Source: Streptomyces brasiliensis
Lineage (GTDB): Bacteria > Actinomycetota > Actinomycetes > Streptomycetales > Streptomycetaceae
Direction of reading: 5' to 3'
NCBI RefSeq assembly: GCF_014647875.1
Contig: NZ_BMQA01000005.1
Coordinates: 248,001-312,000, forward strand
Length of the DNA stretch: 64,000 bases
Shown here: positions 18,735 to 27,949 of the stretch, one piece after another
Layout: the number at the start of each line of letters is the position of its first letter
How positions within the stretch are numbered: the stretch's first letter is position 1
Notes under the pieces: generated by a model
Told to the model about the DNA's origin: nothing
The model's database searches: none
What the model saw: the letters and a program-made list of their open reading frames with translations, nothing else
Position numbers and translations under genes: made by a program

Positions 18735-19364
18735 GTGACGACGGAGATCATCGCCACGGACGCGGGGGACGCCCGCGTCACCTGGCACAAGGCGAAGAAG
18801 CCGAAGTTCCTGCTGGCCGTGAGCCATGGCGCCGGCGGCGGCATCGAGGCGCGGGACCTGCGGGCGCTCGCGGAGGTGCTGCCCGGGCGCGGGGTGAGCG
18901 TCGCGCTCGTGGAGCAGCCGTGGCGGGTGGCCGGGAAGAAGGTCGCACCCGCCCCGAAGACCCTCGACGTGGGATGGCGGGGCGTCTGGCCCGTGCTGGC
19001 CAAGAGCGGTCTGCCGGTGATCTCCGGCGGGCGGAGCGCGGGCGCCCGGGTGGCCTGTCGTACGGCGACCGAGCTGGGCGCGCACGCCGTCCTCGCCCTG
19101 GGTTTCCCGCTCCATCCGCCGGGCAGGCCCGAGAAGTCCCGTGCCGACGAGCTGCTCGGCGCCGGGGTGCCCACGCTCGTGGTGCAGGGCGGCAACGATC
19201 CGTTCGGGAAGCCGGAGGAGTTTCCCGAGGGGCCCTACGAACTGGTCGAGGTGCCGTACGGCGATCACGGGTTCGCCGTGCCCAAACGGGCGGAGATCGG
19301 ACAGGAACGGGCACTCGAGATCGTCACCGAGGGTGTCGCGCGGTGGGTCACGTCACTCGGGTAA
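18735..19364 (+). CDS. Alpha/beta-hydrolase, KANL3/Tex30 type
   Basis: 209 residues. SHGAGGG near residue 30 is the oxyanion region, GGRSAGARVA carries the likely nucleophile Ser, and a late YGDHGFAVP carries the His. This pattern fits the small alpha/beta-hydrolase group related to KANL3/Tex30; the substrate is unknown. GTG start at 18735, one base after the SRAP stop codon ends, so translation is coupled. Followed by the SigR-type promoter of sigR. Confidence 0.85.
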   Translation: MTTEIIATDAGDARVTWHKAKKPKFLLAVSHGAGGGIEARDLRALAEVLPGRGVSVALVEQPWRVAGKKVAPAPKTLDVGWRGVWPVLAKSGLPVISGGRSAGARVACRTATELGAHAVLALGFPLHPPGRPEKSRADELLGAGVPTLVVQGGNDPFGKPEEFPEGPYELVEVPYGDHGFAVPKRAEIGQERALEIVTEGVARWVTSLG

Positions 19365-19370
19365 AGGGAC

Positions 19371-19397
19371 GGGAATGTGGCGGCCGGGCCCACTGTT
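19371..19397 (+). promoter_or_regulatory. SigR-dependent promoter (sigRp2)
   Basis: GGGAAT (19371-19376) and GTT (19395-19397) separated by exactly 18 nt, the known SigR consensus GGAAT-N18-GTT. It lies upstream of the sigR frame, matching the autoregulated sigRp2 promoter of S. coelicolor, which is induced by thiol oxidation. Confidence 0.88.
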
Positions 19398-19624
19398 GAG
19401 GCGGACAGAAGTGCTTGAGGCATGGCACCGCCGTCGTAGGAGAGGAAGTCCGCCGCATGGGTTCGACCATCTGCCCGAGCCGCAGCAGCAGCAAGCCTGA
19501 CCTGGACTGGTCGGTGCTGCGCGCGGCCAAGACCGTTCCGATTCGAGCGGCGGCAGGCACGGGTCGTGTTCTATCCTCCAAAACGAGTGGGACCGGTCTC
19601 GGTCCTGCCCAGGATCTTGAGGAG

Positions 19625-20308
19625 GTGGGTCCGGTCACTGGGACCGACGCAGGGACCGACAACGGCCAGGCGGAGCTGCCCGAGGGCCAGGGCGCCGGCG
19701 CTGAGTCCAGCACGGAGCGCAGCGCGCGCTTCGAGCGGGATGCGCTCGAATTCCTCGACCAGATGTATTCGGCCGCACTGCGCATGACGCGCAATCCGGC
19801 CGACGCCGAGGACCTGGTGCAGGAGACGTACGCGAAGGCGTACGCGTCCTTCCACCAGTTCCGTGAGGGCACGAACCTCAAGGCGTGGCTGTACCGGATC
19901 CTCACGAACACCTTCATCAACTCGTACCGCAAGAAGCAGCGCGAGCCGCAGCGCAGCGCGGCCGAGGAGATCGAGGACTGGCAGCTGGCGCGCGCCGAGT
20001 CGCACATGTCGACCGGACTGCGCTCCGCCGAGTCGCAGGCGCTGGACCACCTGCCCGACTCGGACGTGAAGGAAGCGCTGCAGGCGATCCCCGAGGAATT
20101 CCGCATCGCCGTCTACCTCGCGGACGTAGAGGGCTTTGCGTACAAGGAGATCGCGGACATCATGGGGACACCCATCGGTACGGTGATGTCCCGGCTCCAC
20201 CGGGGCCGCCGTCAACTGCGCGGCATGCTCGAGGACTACGCCCGCGAGCGCGGGCTCGTCCCGGCCGGCGCCGGAGAGTCGGACGAAGCGAAAGGCTCGG
20301 GCTCATGA
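19625..20308 (+). CDS. sigR: ECF sigma factor SigR (thiol-oxidative stress)
   Basis: 227 residues from GTG 19625, the length of S. coelicolor SigR. Region 2 contains [14 protein letters not shown] and region 4 contains [20 protein letters not shown]. It directs transcription of the disulfide-stress regulon (thioredoxin, mycothiol, proteolysis). The frame stays open upstream to an ATG at 19457 (TTG 19415 also possible), giving an extension of about 56 residues. In S. coelicolor the unstable longer isoform is made from the induced p2 transcript and resets the response. The stop overlaps the rsrA start by 4 nt. Confidence 0.95.
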   Translation: MGPVTGTDAGTDNGQAELPEGQGAGAESSTERSARFERDALEFLDQMYSAALRMTRNPADAEDLVQETYAKAYASFHQFREGTNLKAWLYRILTNTFINSYRKKQREPQRSAAEEIEDWQLARAESHMSTGLRSAESQALDHLPDSDVKEALQAIPEEFRIAVYLADVEGFAYKEIADIMGTPIGTVMSRLHRGRRQLRGMLEDYARERGLVPAGAGESDEAKGSGS

Positions 20309-20616
20309 GCTGCGGAGAGCCGCACGAGACGGACTGCAGTGAGGTACTCGATCATCTGTACGAGTTCCTTGACAGTGAGATGCCGGAAGTCGATCGCGAC
20401 AAGATCCAGCACCACTTCGAGGAATGCTCGCCGTGCCTGGAGAAGTACGGCCTCGAGCAGGCGGTGAAGAAGCTGGTCAAGCGGTGCTGCGGCCACGACG
20501 ACGTACCGACGGACCTGCGCGCCAAGGTCATGGGGCGGATCGACCTGATCCGCTCCGGGCAGACGGTCCCCGAACACGACGTGACGGCCACGCCCGCCAC
20601 ACCGCAGGAGTCCTGA
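20305..20616 (+). CDS. rsrA: Redox-sensing zinc anti-sigma factor RsrA
   Basis: 103 residues of the ZAS family. All residues known from S. coelicolor RsrA are present: Cys3, Cys11, His37, Cys41, Cys44, Cys61 and Cys62. Reduced, zinc-bound RsrA holds SigR; oxidation forms a disulfide, releases zinc and frees SigR. The gene begins inside the sigR stop (ATGA), so both are made in balance. Confidence 0.96.
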   Translation: MSCGEPHETDCSEVLDHLYEFLDSEMPEVDRDKIQHHFEECSPCLEKYGLEQAVKKLVKRCCGHDDVPTDLRAKVMGRIDLIRSGQTVPEHDVTATPATPQES

Positions 20617-20752
20617 CTCCTCGGGGTCCCCGCGCTCCCCGGTGACCGCAGGTTTCACCCGAACGTGCTAATTCTGCGGACATAGTCCCGCGTCCCCCGC
20701 GACCGCCGTCCTAGGCTCCGGAGCCTGGAAAGGCATGGTCGGGGGAGGTGCC

Positions 20753-22057
20753 ATGGACGCGGTGCCGGCGCGGGCACGTGTGTACGTCGCCCTGGTCGCC
20801 GTCCTCGCCGTGCTCTGTCTGCTGCCGCTGCCCGACACCCCCGTGCCCTGGGGCGCGGTCGCGCCGCTCGCCGCGCTGTACGCGGTCTGCGAGCACGTCG
20901 TGCTGCGCCGGTTCGGCGGAACGTTCTACCCCGTGCTGCTCGCCGGGGCCTTTCTGCTGCCGCCGCCCGTCGCCGCGCTCGTACCGCTGCCGGGGATCCT
21001 GCTCGCCGGTGCCGCGCAGCCGCGGCCGCTGCGGCGGATCTGGCGCGCCGCGCAGTCGTCGCTGGCCGTGTGGGCCGCGGCGCAGGTGCACGAGGGGCTG
21101 GGCGGCCGGGACGCGGTCGTCGGCTCCGACTTCCCTTACGCGCTCGTGCCCGCCGGGGCCGCGGTGCTGGCGTTCTGCCTGGTACTGGCCGTGCTCGACG
21201 GCGGCGTCCTCGCCCTTGCCGAGACGGTGCCGGTGCGGCGGGCGTGGCGCGGGCTGCTGCCGCGGTCGCTGGCGCCGATCGGGGCGCACGGTCTCGCCGG
21301 ACTGATGATGGCCGTGCTGTGGCGCAGTCCGTACGGTCCCGTCGCCGCGCTGCTCGTGCTGCTGCCGATGGGCGTGTCCTGGTGGGTGTTCGCGCAGTAC
21401 CACCGGGAGCGGGCGGCCCACCAGGCGACGATCCGCGCGCTGGTGCAGGCCGTCGACATCAAGGACCGCTACACGCGTGGGCACAGCGAACGCGTCGGAC
21501 AGGCCTCCGTGATGATCGCCCGCGAGCTGGGCATGGACGACGAGCGCGTCGAGGTGCTGCGGTTCGCCGGGATCCTGCACGACGTCGGCAAGCTCGGCGT
21601 GCCGACGCGGCTGCTGCGCAAGGACGGACCGCTCACGCCCGAGGAGCGGCGCGTGATCGAACTGCATCCCGAGTACGGGCACGAGATGGTTCGCGGCATC
21701 TCCTTCCTGGGCGAGGCCCGGGCGGCGATCCTGCACCACCACGAGCGGCTGGACGGGAGCGGATATCCGTACGGCCTGGTGGGGACTCAGATCCCCGAGT
21801 GCGCACGAGTGGTGGCGGTCGCCGACGCCTTCGACGCGATGACCTCCACGCGCTCCTACCGCAGGGCCCGGCCCGTCCCGACGGCGCTGGCGGAGCTGGA
21901 GCGGTGCGCCGGGGCACAGTTCGACCCCCGCATGGTCGGCGCGCTGACCCGGGCCCTGCGCCGCCACGACTGGCGCCCCACGGTGACCGCGGACGAGACA
22001 TCGAGTGCGAACCCCAGGGCCACCCCCGTGTCCACCGGCCCACGAGCACCTCGATGA
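20753..22057 (+). CDS. Membrane HD-GYP domain protein
   Basis: 434 residues. About six membrane segments fill residues 5-220, followed by an HD-GYP domain: RYTRGHSERV, HDVGKLG, and the signature HHHERLDGSGYP near residue 335. HD-GYP enzymes hydrolyse cyclic di-GMP, so this is a candidate phosphodiesterase acting at the inner face of the membrane. ATG 20753 has GGAGG 5 nt upstream and is preferred over ATG 20735. Overlaps the next HD-domain gene by 4 nt. Cyclic di-GMP controls development in Streptomyces; a role there is inference. Confidence 0.9.
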   Translation: MDAVPARARVYVALVAVLAVLCLLPLPDTPVPWGAVAPLAALYAVCEHVVLRRFGGTFYPVLLAGAFLLPPPVAALVPLPGILLAGAAQPRPLRRIWRAAQSSLAVWAAAQVHEGLGGRDAVVGSDFPYALVPAGAAVLAFCLVLAVLDGGVLALAETVPVRRAWRGLLPRSLAPIGAHGLAGLMMAVLWRSPYGPVAALLVLLPMGVSWWVFAQYHRERAAHQATIRALVQAVDIKDRYTRGHSERVGQASVMIARELGMDDERVEVLRFAGILHDVGKLGVPTRLLRKDGPLTPEERRVIELHPEYGHEMVRGISFLGEARAAILHHHERLDGSGYPYGLVGTQIPECARVVAVADAFDAMTSTRSYRRARPVPTALAELERCAGAQFDPRMVGALTRALRRHDWRPTVTADETSSANPRATPVSTGPRAPR

Positions 22058-23343
22058 CCGCGTTGGGCGGCAGACCCGAGTGGTGCGGAGCCGTGAGCGG
22101 GCTCCGGGTTGTCCACGGGTGTGCCGGAGTGCTTGTTCTCGGGGCCCTCGGGATGACCTTCTGGGGCGGGCTCGACGATCGTGGTGTCGCCCTTGCCTTC
22201 GGTGCGCTCATCGTCGTCGGGGAACTGAGCCTGCCGCGGGATTCCGGGGCCGTCCGTGCCGGGGCCACCCCCGCCACCGGCGCCCATGACCGGGAGGCAG
22301 CGCCGCTCGGGACCGCGGCAGCCCTGTCGTACGCCCTGCTCGCCGACGCCGGCGGGGCCGCGCAGGTCGTCAGCGTCGTGTTCGCCGCCTCCCTGCTCGG
22401 CAACGTCCCGCACATCTGGCGCGGCCGTACCGACGTGCCCGATCGCCTCGCCCGCCGCGTCCTCACCGTCGGCTTCGCCGCCATATGCTTCCAACCCCTC
22501 TACGCCAGGGGTCTGTTCGGCGCCTGGGGCGGCACCGCCCACGCCCTGCTGCTCCTCGCGCTCCTCGTCCTCACCGCCCTGTGCGACGCCGTGCTCGCCG
22601 CCGCGCTGGCCCACTGCCGCACCGGCTGGCCGTTCGGCCCCCTGCTGCGGGACGAACTGCGCGGACTGCCCGGCATCGGGTCCGCGGTGTGCGCGACCGG
22701 CGCGGTGATGGCGCTGGCGGTCGCCGTCGTCGGCCTGTGGGCGCTGCCCGTGTTCTGTCTCCCGCTGCTGCTCACCCAGCTCTCGGTGCGCCGGTACGCC
22801 GCCGTGCGCGCCACCTACCGGCAGACGATCGCCTCCCTCGCCCGGGCCACCGAGGTGGCCGGCTGCACCCCGGCCGGGCACGCCCGCCGCGTCGCCGCCC
22901 TCAGCCAGGCCGTCGGCCGTGACCTCGGGCTGTCAGGACCCGACCTGACCGTGCTGGAGTACGCCGCCCTGATGCACGACATCGGCCAGCTGAGCCTCGT
23001 CGACCCGGTGCCCGCCGGGGCCACCGCCGGACTTCCTCCGGCCGAACAGCGCCGTATCGCTCTGCTCGGCGGCGCCGTCGTACGGCAGACCGGAGTGGAC
23101 GCCGCGGTCGCCGTGGTCGTGGAGCGCCAGGCCGACCCCTACCCGGAACAGCCCATGGCCGCGCGGATCGTACGGACCGTGAACGCCTACGAGGAGAAGG
23201 CCCGGGACGCCGGACCCGGAGGCCCGCTCAAGGCGCTCGAGGAACTGCGGCTGGGAACGGCCGGGGACTATGCGCCCGAGGTCGTGGAATCGCTGGCCCG
23301 GGTGCTCTCACGGGGCGGCCTTAGGTTGCCCCTGGCTGGGTAA
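22054..23343 (+). CDS. Membrane protein with degenerate HD domain
   Basis: 429 residues. Residues 1-260 hold multiple membrane helices; a C-terminal HD-like domain follows with GHARRVAALSQAVG and ALMHDIGQLS. The GYP signature of its upstream neighbour is absent (the corresponding place reads VVERQADPYPEQP), so catalytic ability is doubtful. ATG 22054 overlaps the preceding stop (ATGA). The pair looks like a duplication in which one copy lost the GYP motif and may act as a partner or regulator. Confidence 0.82.
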   Translation: MTALGGRPEWCGAVSGLRVVHGCAGVLVLGALGMTFWGGLDDRGVALAFGALIVVGELSLPRDSGAVRAGATPATGAHDREAAPLGTAAALSYALLADAGGAAQVVSVVFAASLLGNVPHIWRGRTDVPDRLARRVLTVGFAAICFQPLYARGLFGAWGGTAHALLLLALLVLTALCDAVLAAALAHCRTGWPFGPLLRDELRGLPGIGSAVCATGAVMALAVAVVGLWALPVFCLPLLLTQLSVRRYAAVRATYRQTIASLARATEVAGCTPAGHARRVAALSQAVGRDLGLSGPDLTVLEYAALMHDIGQLSLVDPVPAGATAGLPPAEQRRIALLGGAVVRQTGVDAAVAVVVERQADPYPEQPMAARIVRTVNAYEEKARDAGPGGPLKALEELRLGTAGDYAPEVVESLARVLSRGGLRLPLAG

Positions 23344-23454
23344 CCCATGGGTAATGAGCGGCTCTCCCGCCGTACGTGGTTGGATGCGAGGGAGAGGGTG
23401 TCCGGGGGCACAAGCCAGCCCACTGTGCGGAACTGGAACTGGCAGGCGGGAATC

Positions 23455-24459
23455 GTGAGGATCTTCGGCAAGGGACGGCACCGGCCCTCCGCCTCCTGGC
23501 GGCAGGCCACCGACAGGGCGTTCACGCTCATCGGCGACGGCCGGTACGAGGACGCGGGCGAGCTGCTGACCCGCGCCGCCGATCTGGAGCCCTGGCTGTC
23601 GGAGTCCTGGTTCAACCTCGCGCTGCTGCACAAGTTCCGGCACGACTGGGAGCAGGCCCGCGCCGCCGGACTGCGCGCCGTGGCCCTCCTCGACCGGGAG
23701 TCCGGCGCGCCCGACTGGTGGAACGTCGGCATCGCCGCCACCGCCCTGCAGGACTGGCCGCTGGCCCGCCGCGCCTGGCAGGCCTACGGGCTGCGGGTGC
23801 CCGGGGGCACCTCCCGGCCGAAGGCTGGGGGAGGTGCCGCCGCCGGGGAGCCACTCGGCATGGAGCTGGGCAGCGCGGCCGTGCGGATGTCGCCGGAGGG
23901 GGAGGCCGAGGTCGTCTGGGGCCGGCGGCTCGATCCCGCGCGCATCGAGGTGCTGTCCATTCCGCTTCCCTCGTCCGGGCGACGCTGGGGCGAGGTCGTG
24001 CTGCACGACGGGGTGCCCCACGGCGAGCGCACCACCGCCACGGGTCACGCCTACCCGGTCTTCGACGAGATCGAGCTGTGGGCGCCGTCACCCGTGCCGA
24101 CCTGGGTGGTCCTCCTGGAGGCGGCGACCGAGGCCGACCGGGACGCGCTGGAGCAGCTCGCGGCCGACGCCGGATTCGCCGCGGAGGACTGGTCGTCGTC
24201 CGTACGGCTGCTGTGCCGCATGTGCTCGGAGTCGCGGATGCCGTCCGACGAGGGCGACGGTGTCCATCTCGACCCGCACGACCACAGCGAGCCGGGCCAC
24301 CCGGGCCCGCTCGGCCACCGGACCGACGGGCAGCTGTGGGTGCCGGAGCGGGAGTGCGGCGTCGCCGCGCCCGCCACGCTCGTGAGGGGGCTGCTGGACG
24401 GGTGGGTCGCGGACAGCCCCGACTCGAGGGATTGGCGGGACTTGGAAGAGGTCTGCTGA
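23455..24459 (+). CDS. TPR-like conserved protein
   Basis: 334 residues. Residues 15-110 contain two to three TPR-like helical pairs (GRYEDAGELLTRAADLEPWL, SWFNLALLHKF). The rest is a conserved mixed domain with a cluster of His, Asp and Cys near LCRMCSESRMP and DPHDHSEPGH. Function unknown. The frame is open from ATG 23347, but related Streptomyces proteins begin at VRIFGK, so the GTG at 23455 is used. Downstream of the HD genes and upstream of def. Confidence 0.75.
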   Translation: MRIFGKGRHRPSASWRQATDRAFTLIGDGRYEDAGELLTRAADLEPWLSESWFNLALLHKFRHDWEQARAAGLRAVALLDRESGAPDWWNVGIAATALQDWPLARRAWQAYGLRVPGGTSRPKAGGGAAAGEPLGMELGSAAVRMSPEGEAEVVWGRRLDPARIEVLSIPLPSSGRRWGEVVLHDGVPHGERTTATGHAYPVFDEIELWAPSPVPTWVVLLEAATEADRDALEQLAADAGFAAEDWSSSVRLLCRMCSESRMPSDEGDGVHLDPHDHSEPGHPGPLGHRTDGQLWVPERECGVAAPATLVRGLLDGWVADSPDSRDWRDLEEVC

Positions 24460-24535
24460 GCCGGTCATCCGCAGGGACCCCGACTAGGCTGTACTCCAGA
24501 TTTTTCCAGGACTTGCAGGAAGGCATACGTCGGTC

Positions 24536-25186
24536 ATGGCGCAGCAGGACACCGATCAGCAGCACGCGGGCGTGCTTCCCGTGAACGACGAGGGCTTCGT
24601 CATCGACATCGTGGACACCGACGAGCGCGAGCACGCCTGGCGTGAGCGCGGCACCTCGCGGCCCATCACGGTCGTCGGCAACCCGGTGCTGCACAAGGAG
24701 TGCAAGGACGTCACCGAGTTCGGCGCCGAGCTGGAGCAGCTGGTCGCGGACATGTTCGCCAGCCAGCGCACCGCCGAGGGCGTGGGCCTGGCCGCCAACC
24801 AGATCGGCGTCGACCTGAAGGTCTTCGTCTACGACTGCCAGGACGACGAGGGCACCCGGCACGTCGGTGTGGTCTGCAACCCCAAGCTGGTCGACCTGCC
24901 CGCCGACAAGCGCCACCTGGACGAGAGCAACGAGGGCTGTCTGTCCGTGCCGACGGCCTACGCGCCGCTCGCCCGGCCCGACTACGCCGAGGTCACCGGG
25001 CAGGACGAGAAGGGCAACCCGATCAAGGTGCGCGGCACCGGCTACTTTGCGCGGTGTTTGCAGCACGAGACCGACCACCTCTACGGCTACCTCTACATCG
25101 ACCGGCTCTCCAAGCGTGAGCGCCGGGATGCGCTGCGGCAGATGGCCGAGAACGAGCCGCGCTACCCGGTGGTCGCCAACGACTGA
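24536..25186 (+). CDS. def: Peptide deformylase
   Basis: 216 residues. All three metal motifs are present: GVGLAANQ (82-89), EGCLS (133-137) and QHETDH (176-181), giving a Cys and two His as metal ligands with the catalytic Glu. It removes the N-formyl group from new proteins. An N-terminal extension of about 40 residues is acidic. ATG at 24536. Followed by a strong terminator. Confidence 0.95.
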   Translation: MAQQDTDQQHAGVLPVNDEGFVIDIVDTDEREHAWRERGTSRPITVVGNPVLHKECKDVTEFGAELEQLVADMFASQRTAEGVGLAANQIGVDLKVFVYDCQDDEGTRHVGVVCNPKLVDLPADKRHLDESNEGCLSVPTAYAPLARPDYAEVTGQDEKGNPIKVRGTGYFARCLQHETDHLYGYLYIDRLSKRERRDALRQMAENEPRYPVVAND

Positions 25187-25205
25187 GACGCACGACGACG
25201 CCTGT

Positions 25206-25238
25206 GACGCCTGGTCAGAATCGTTCTGACCAGGCGTC
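25206..25238 (+). terminator. Terminator after def
   Basis: A perfect 15-bp inverted repeat (25206-25220 with 25224-25238) with loop TCG, 19 nt after the def stop. Confidence 0.85.
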
Positions 25239-25457
25239 GTTCATGTGTGCCCCGTACATTCGGCCGCTCCCTGTGTCTAGCGCCTCTTATTCAGTCACAC
25301 AAGGGGAGATTCTCGGCACCTTGGGGTAGCGAATGGAGCAAATCCGTTCCCAGAGCGCTGAGTTGTGGTGCTGAATGGAAGTGCGGGGATACGCAACGGC
25401 GCACGCCCGGCACAACGGGAGGGGTGTGCGTTACTGGCGGCTGAGAGGGGTTTGTTC

Positions 25458-26543
25458 GTGCACGCTTTACCACACGGCACCACATCGACGCCGACGACGG
25501 TGACCGTTCCACCGTCGCTCGCCCTCCCGGTGATCGAGGCGGAGTTTCCACGGGAGCTGCATCCGTATTGGCCGAAGCTCCAGGAGAAGACACGCCTCTG
25601 GCTGCTCGAAAAGCGGCTGATGCCGGCGGACAAGGTTGAGGAACATGTCGACGGCCTCTGCTACACGGACCTGATGGCGGGGTACTACCTGGGCGCCCCC
25701 GACGAGGTGATGCAGGCGATCGCCGACTACAGTGCGTGGTTCTTCGTCTGGGACGACCGTCACGACCGCGATGTCGTGCACGGCCGCACCGGCGACTGGC
25801 GACGGCTGCGGCTGCGGCTGCACGCGGCTCTGGATGCACCACGGCACCACCTGCACCACCCGGATCCCTTGGTCGCGGGATTCGCGGACAGCATGATGCG
25901 GCTGTACTCGTTCCTGCCGCGCACCTGGAACGCGCGCTTCGCCCGGCACTTCCACGCGGTGATCGACGCGTACGACCGGGAGTTCCGCAACCGGACCGAG
26001 GGATACGTCCCGCAGGTCGAGGAGTACCTCGCCCTCAGACGTCTGACCTTCGCGCACTGGATCTGGACGGATCTGCTGGAGCCGAGCGCGGGACTGGAAA
26101 TTCCGGACGCCGTGCGCAAGCACCCGGCATATCGCCGTCCGGCGCTGCTGAGTCAAGAATTCGCCGCCTGGTACAACGATCTGTGTTCACTTCCGAAAGA
26201 AATTGCGGGGGACGAGGTTCACAATCTCGGAATCAGTCTCATCACGCATGAGGGGCTGAATCTGGAAGAGGCGGTCGCGGAGGTGAGGCGACGCGTGGAC
26301 GACTGCATCACCGAATTTCTTGCGGTTGAGCAGGAATCGCTGCGGTTCGCCGACGACCTCGCCGACGGCACGACGCACGGAAAGGAAGTCAGCGTCGCCA
26401 TGCGGGCCTGCGTCGGCAATATGCGGAACTGGTTCAGCTCGGTCTACTGGTTCCATCACGAGTCCGGCCGGTACATGGTCGACAGCTGGGACGACCGGTC
26501 CACGCCCCCGTACGTCAACAACGAATCGGCAGGTGAGAAATGA
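25458..26543 (+). CDS. cyc1: Epi-isozizaene synthase (sesquiterpene cyclase)
   Basis: 361 residues, the length of the S. coelicolor enzyme. It cyclises farnesyl diphosphate to epi-isozizaene, the precursor of albaflavenone. The metal-binding motif DDRHD is at residues 99-103, preceded by aromatic FFVW, and the second motif NDLCSLPKE is present in the NSE position. GTG 25458 is chosen, with GAGAGGGG about 8 nt upstream, because the protein then starts VHALPHGTT like the known enzyme; the frame is open further upstream. The last codons overlap the P450 gene (ATGA), so they form a two-gene operon. Confidence 0.95.
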   Translation: MHALPHGTTSTPTTVTVPPSLALPVIEAEFPRELHPYWPKLQEKTRLWLLEKRLMPADKVEEHVDGLCYTDLMAGYYLGAPDEVMQAIADYSAWFFVWDDRHDRDVVHGRTGDWRRLRLRLHAALDAPRHHLHHPDPLVAGFADSMMRLYSFLPRTWNARFARHFHAVIDAYDREFRNRTEGYVPQVEEYLALRRLTFAHWIWTDLLEPSAGLEIPDAVRKHPAYRRPALLSQEFAAWYNDLCSLPKEIAGDEVHNLGISLITHEGLNLEEAVAEVRRRVDDCITEFLAVEQESLRFADDLADGTTHGKEVSVAMRACVGNMRNWFSSVYWFHHESGRYMVDSWDDRSTPPYVNNESAGEK

Positions 26544-27922
26544 CCGTCGAATCCGTGAAGCCCGTGAAGCCCGTGGCGCCCGAGGCGCCCGAGCCGATCG
26601 AGCCGCCCCTCGCGGGGGGCACCGTCCCGCTCCTGGGCCATGGCTGGAAACTGGTCCGTGACCCGCTGGCCTTCATGTCGCAGCTGCGCGACCACGGCGA
26701 CGTCGTACGGCTGAAGCTCGGCCCGAAGACGGTGTACGCCGTCACCACCCCGGCCCTCACCGGCGCGGTGGCGCTCAGCCCCGACTACCACGTCGCGGGC
26801 CCGCTGTGGGAGTCCCTCGAAGACCTGCTCGGGAAGGAGGGGGTGGCCACCGCCAACGGCGCCCTGCACCGGCGTCAGCGACGCACCATCCAGCCCGCGT
26901 TCAGGCTCGACGCCATCCCCGCCTACGGGCCGATCATGGAGGAGGAGGCGCACGCGCTCACCGAGCGCTGGAAGCCCGGTGAGACCGTCGACTGCACGTC
27001 CGAGTCCTTCCGCATCGCCGTGCGCGTCGCGGCCCGCTGTCTGCTGCGGGGCCACTACATGGACGAGGCGGCTGATCGGTTGTGCGGTGCGCTCGCCACC
27101 CTCTTCCGGGGCATGTACCGGCGGATGGTGGTCCCGCTCGGACCGCTGTACAAACTGCCCCTTCCGGCCAACCGCGAATTCAACCGGGCCCTGGCCGATT
27201 TTCATCTGCTGGTCGACGAGATCGTCGCCGAACGCCGCGCGTCCGGTCAAAAGCCGGACGATTTGCTGACGGCGTTGCTGGAGGCGAAGGACGACAATGG
27301 CGACCCCATCGGGGAACAGGAGATCCACGACCAGGTCGTCGACATACTCACCGCGGGCAGCGAAACGATCGGGTCCACGATCATGTGGCTGCTTCACGTG
27401 CTCGCCGAACACCCGGAACACGCGGAGAAGGTGCGTGCCGAGGTCGAATCCGTGACCGGTGGCGACCGGCCCGTCGCATTCGATGACGTCCGTAAGCTCT
27501 CGTACACGAACAACGTTCTGGTCGAGGCCATGCGTTTGCGGCCGGCCATATGGGTATTGACGCGTCGGGCGGTGGCCGACACCGAGCTCGGCGGGTACCG
27601 CATTCCGGCCGGGGCGGACATCATCTACAGCCCGTACGCCATCCAGCGCGACCACCGCTCCTACTCGGAGAACCTCGGGTTCGACCCCGACCGCTGGCTG
27701 CCGGAGCGGTCCAAGGACGTGCCCAAGTACGCCATGCGTCCGTTCAGCGTCGGCAACCGCAAGTGCCCCAGCGACCACTTCTCGATGGCGATGCTCAGCC
27801 TGGTCATCGCGGCGCTGTCGGCCAAGTACCGCTTCGAGCAGGTCGCCGGGTCGAAGGACACGCCCCGGGTCGGCATCACGCTCCGTCCGGACAACCTGCT
27901 GGTCAAGCCCCTGCCCTGGTGA
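26540..27922 (+). CDS. Cytochrome P450 CYP170A-type (albaflavenone monooxygenase)
   Basis: 460 residues. The haem ligand is Cys409 in [13 protein letters not shown]; the I-helix reads [11 protein letters not shown] and the ExxR pair is in EAMRLRP. With the cyclase it oxidises epi-isozizaene to albaflavenone. A DDNGD motif at residues 251-255 fits DDxxD. The S. coelicolor CYP170A1 is known for a second, moonlighting farnesene synthase activity that depends on such motifs. It begins inside the cyclase stop codon. Convergent with nrdS. Confidence 0.93.
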   Translation: MTVESVKPVKPVAPEAPEPIEPPLAGGTVPLLGHGWKLVRDPLAFMSQLRDHGDVVRLKLGPKTVYAVTTPALTGAVALSPDYHVAGPLWESLEDLLGKEGVATANGALHRRQRRTIQPAFRLDAIPAYGPIMEEEAHALTERWKPGETVDCTSESFRIAVRVAARCLLRGHYMDEAADRLCGALATLFRGMYRRMVVPLGPLYKLPLPANREFNRALADFHLLVDEIVAERRASGQKPDDLLTALLEAKDDNGDPIGEQEIHDQVVDILTAGSETIGSTIMWLLHVLAEHPEHAEKVRAEVESVTGGDRPVAFDDVRKLSYTNNVLVEAMRLRPAIWVLTRRAVADTELGGYRIPAGADIIYSPYAIQRDHRSYSENLGFDPDRWLPERSKDVPKYAMRPFSVGNRKCPSDHFSMAMLSLVIAALSAKYRFEQVAGSKDTPRVGITLRPDNLLVKPLPW

Positions 27923-27949
27923 GGGGCGTCCGCTGATCCCGGCGCGCGT

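Noticed and set aside
14272..18738. A 1488-codon open frame on the plus strand
   Set aside because: It runs antisense across rsgA, aroA and the M50-like gene and is an artefact of high-GC codon bias; the translated sequence is low-complexity Arg/Val/Gly.
23449..23475. A GGGAAT hexamer that could be a SigR -35 box
   Set aside because: No GTT at the required 18-nt distance, and it overlaps the start of the TPR-like gene.
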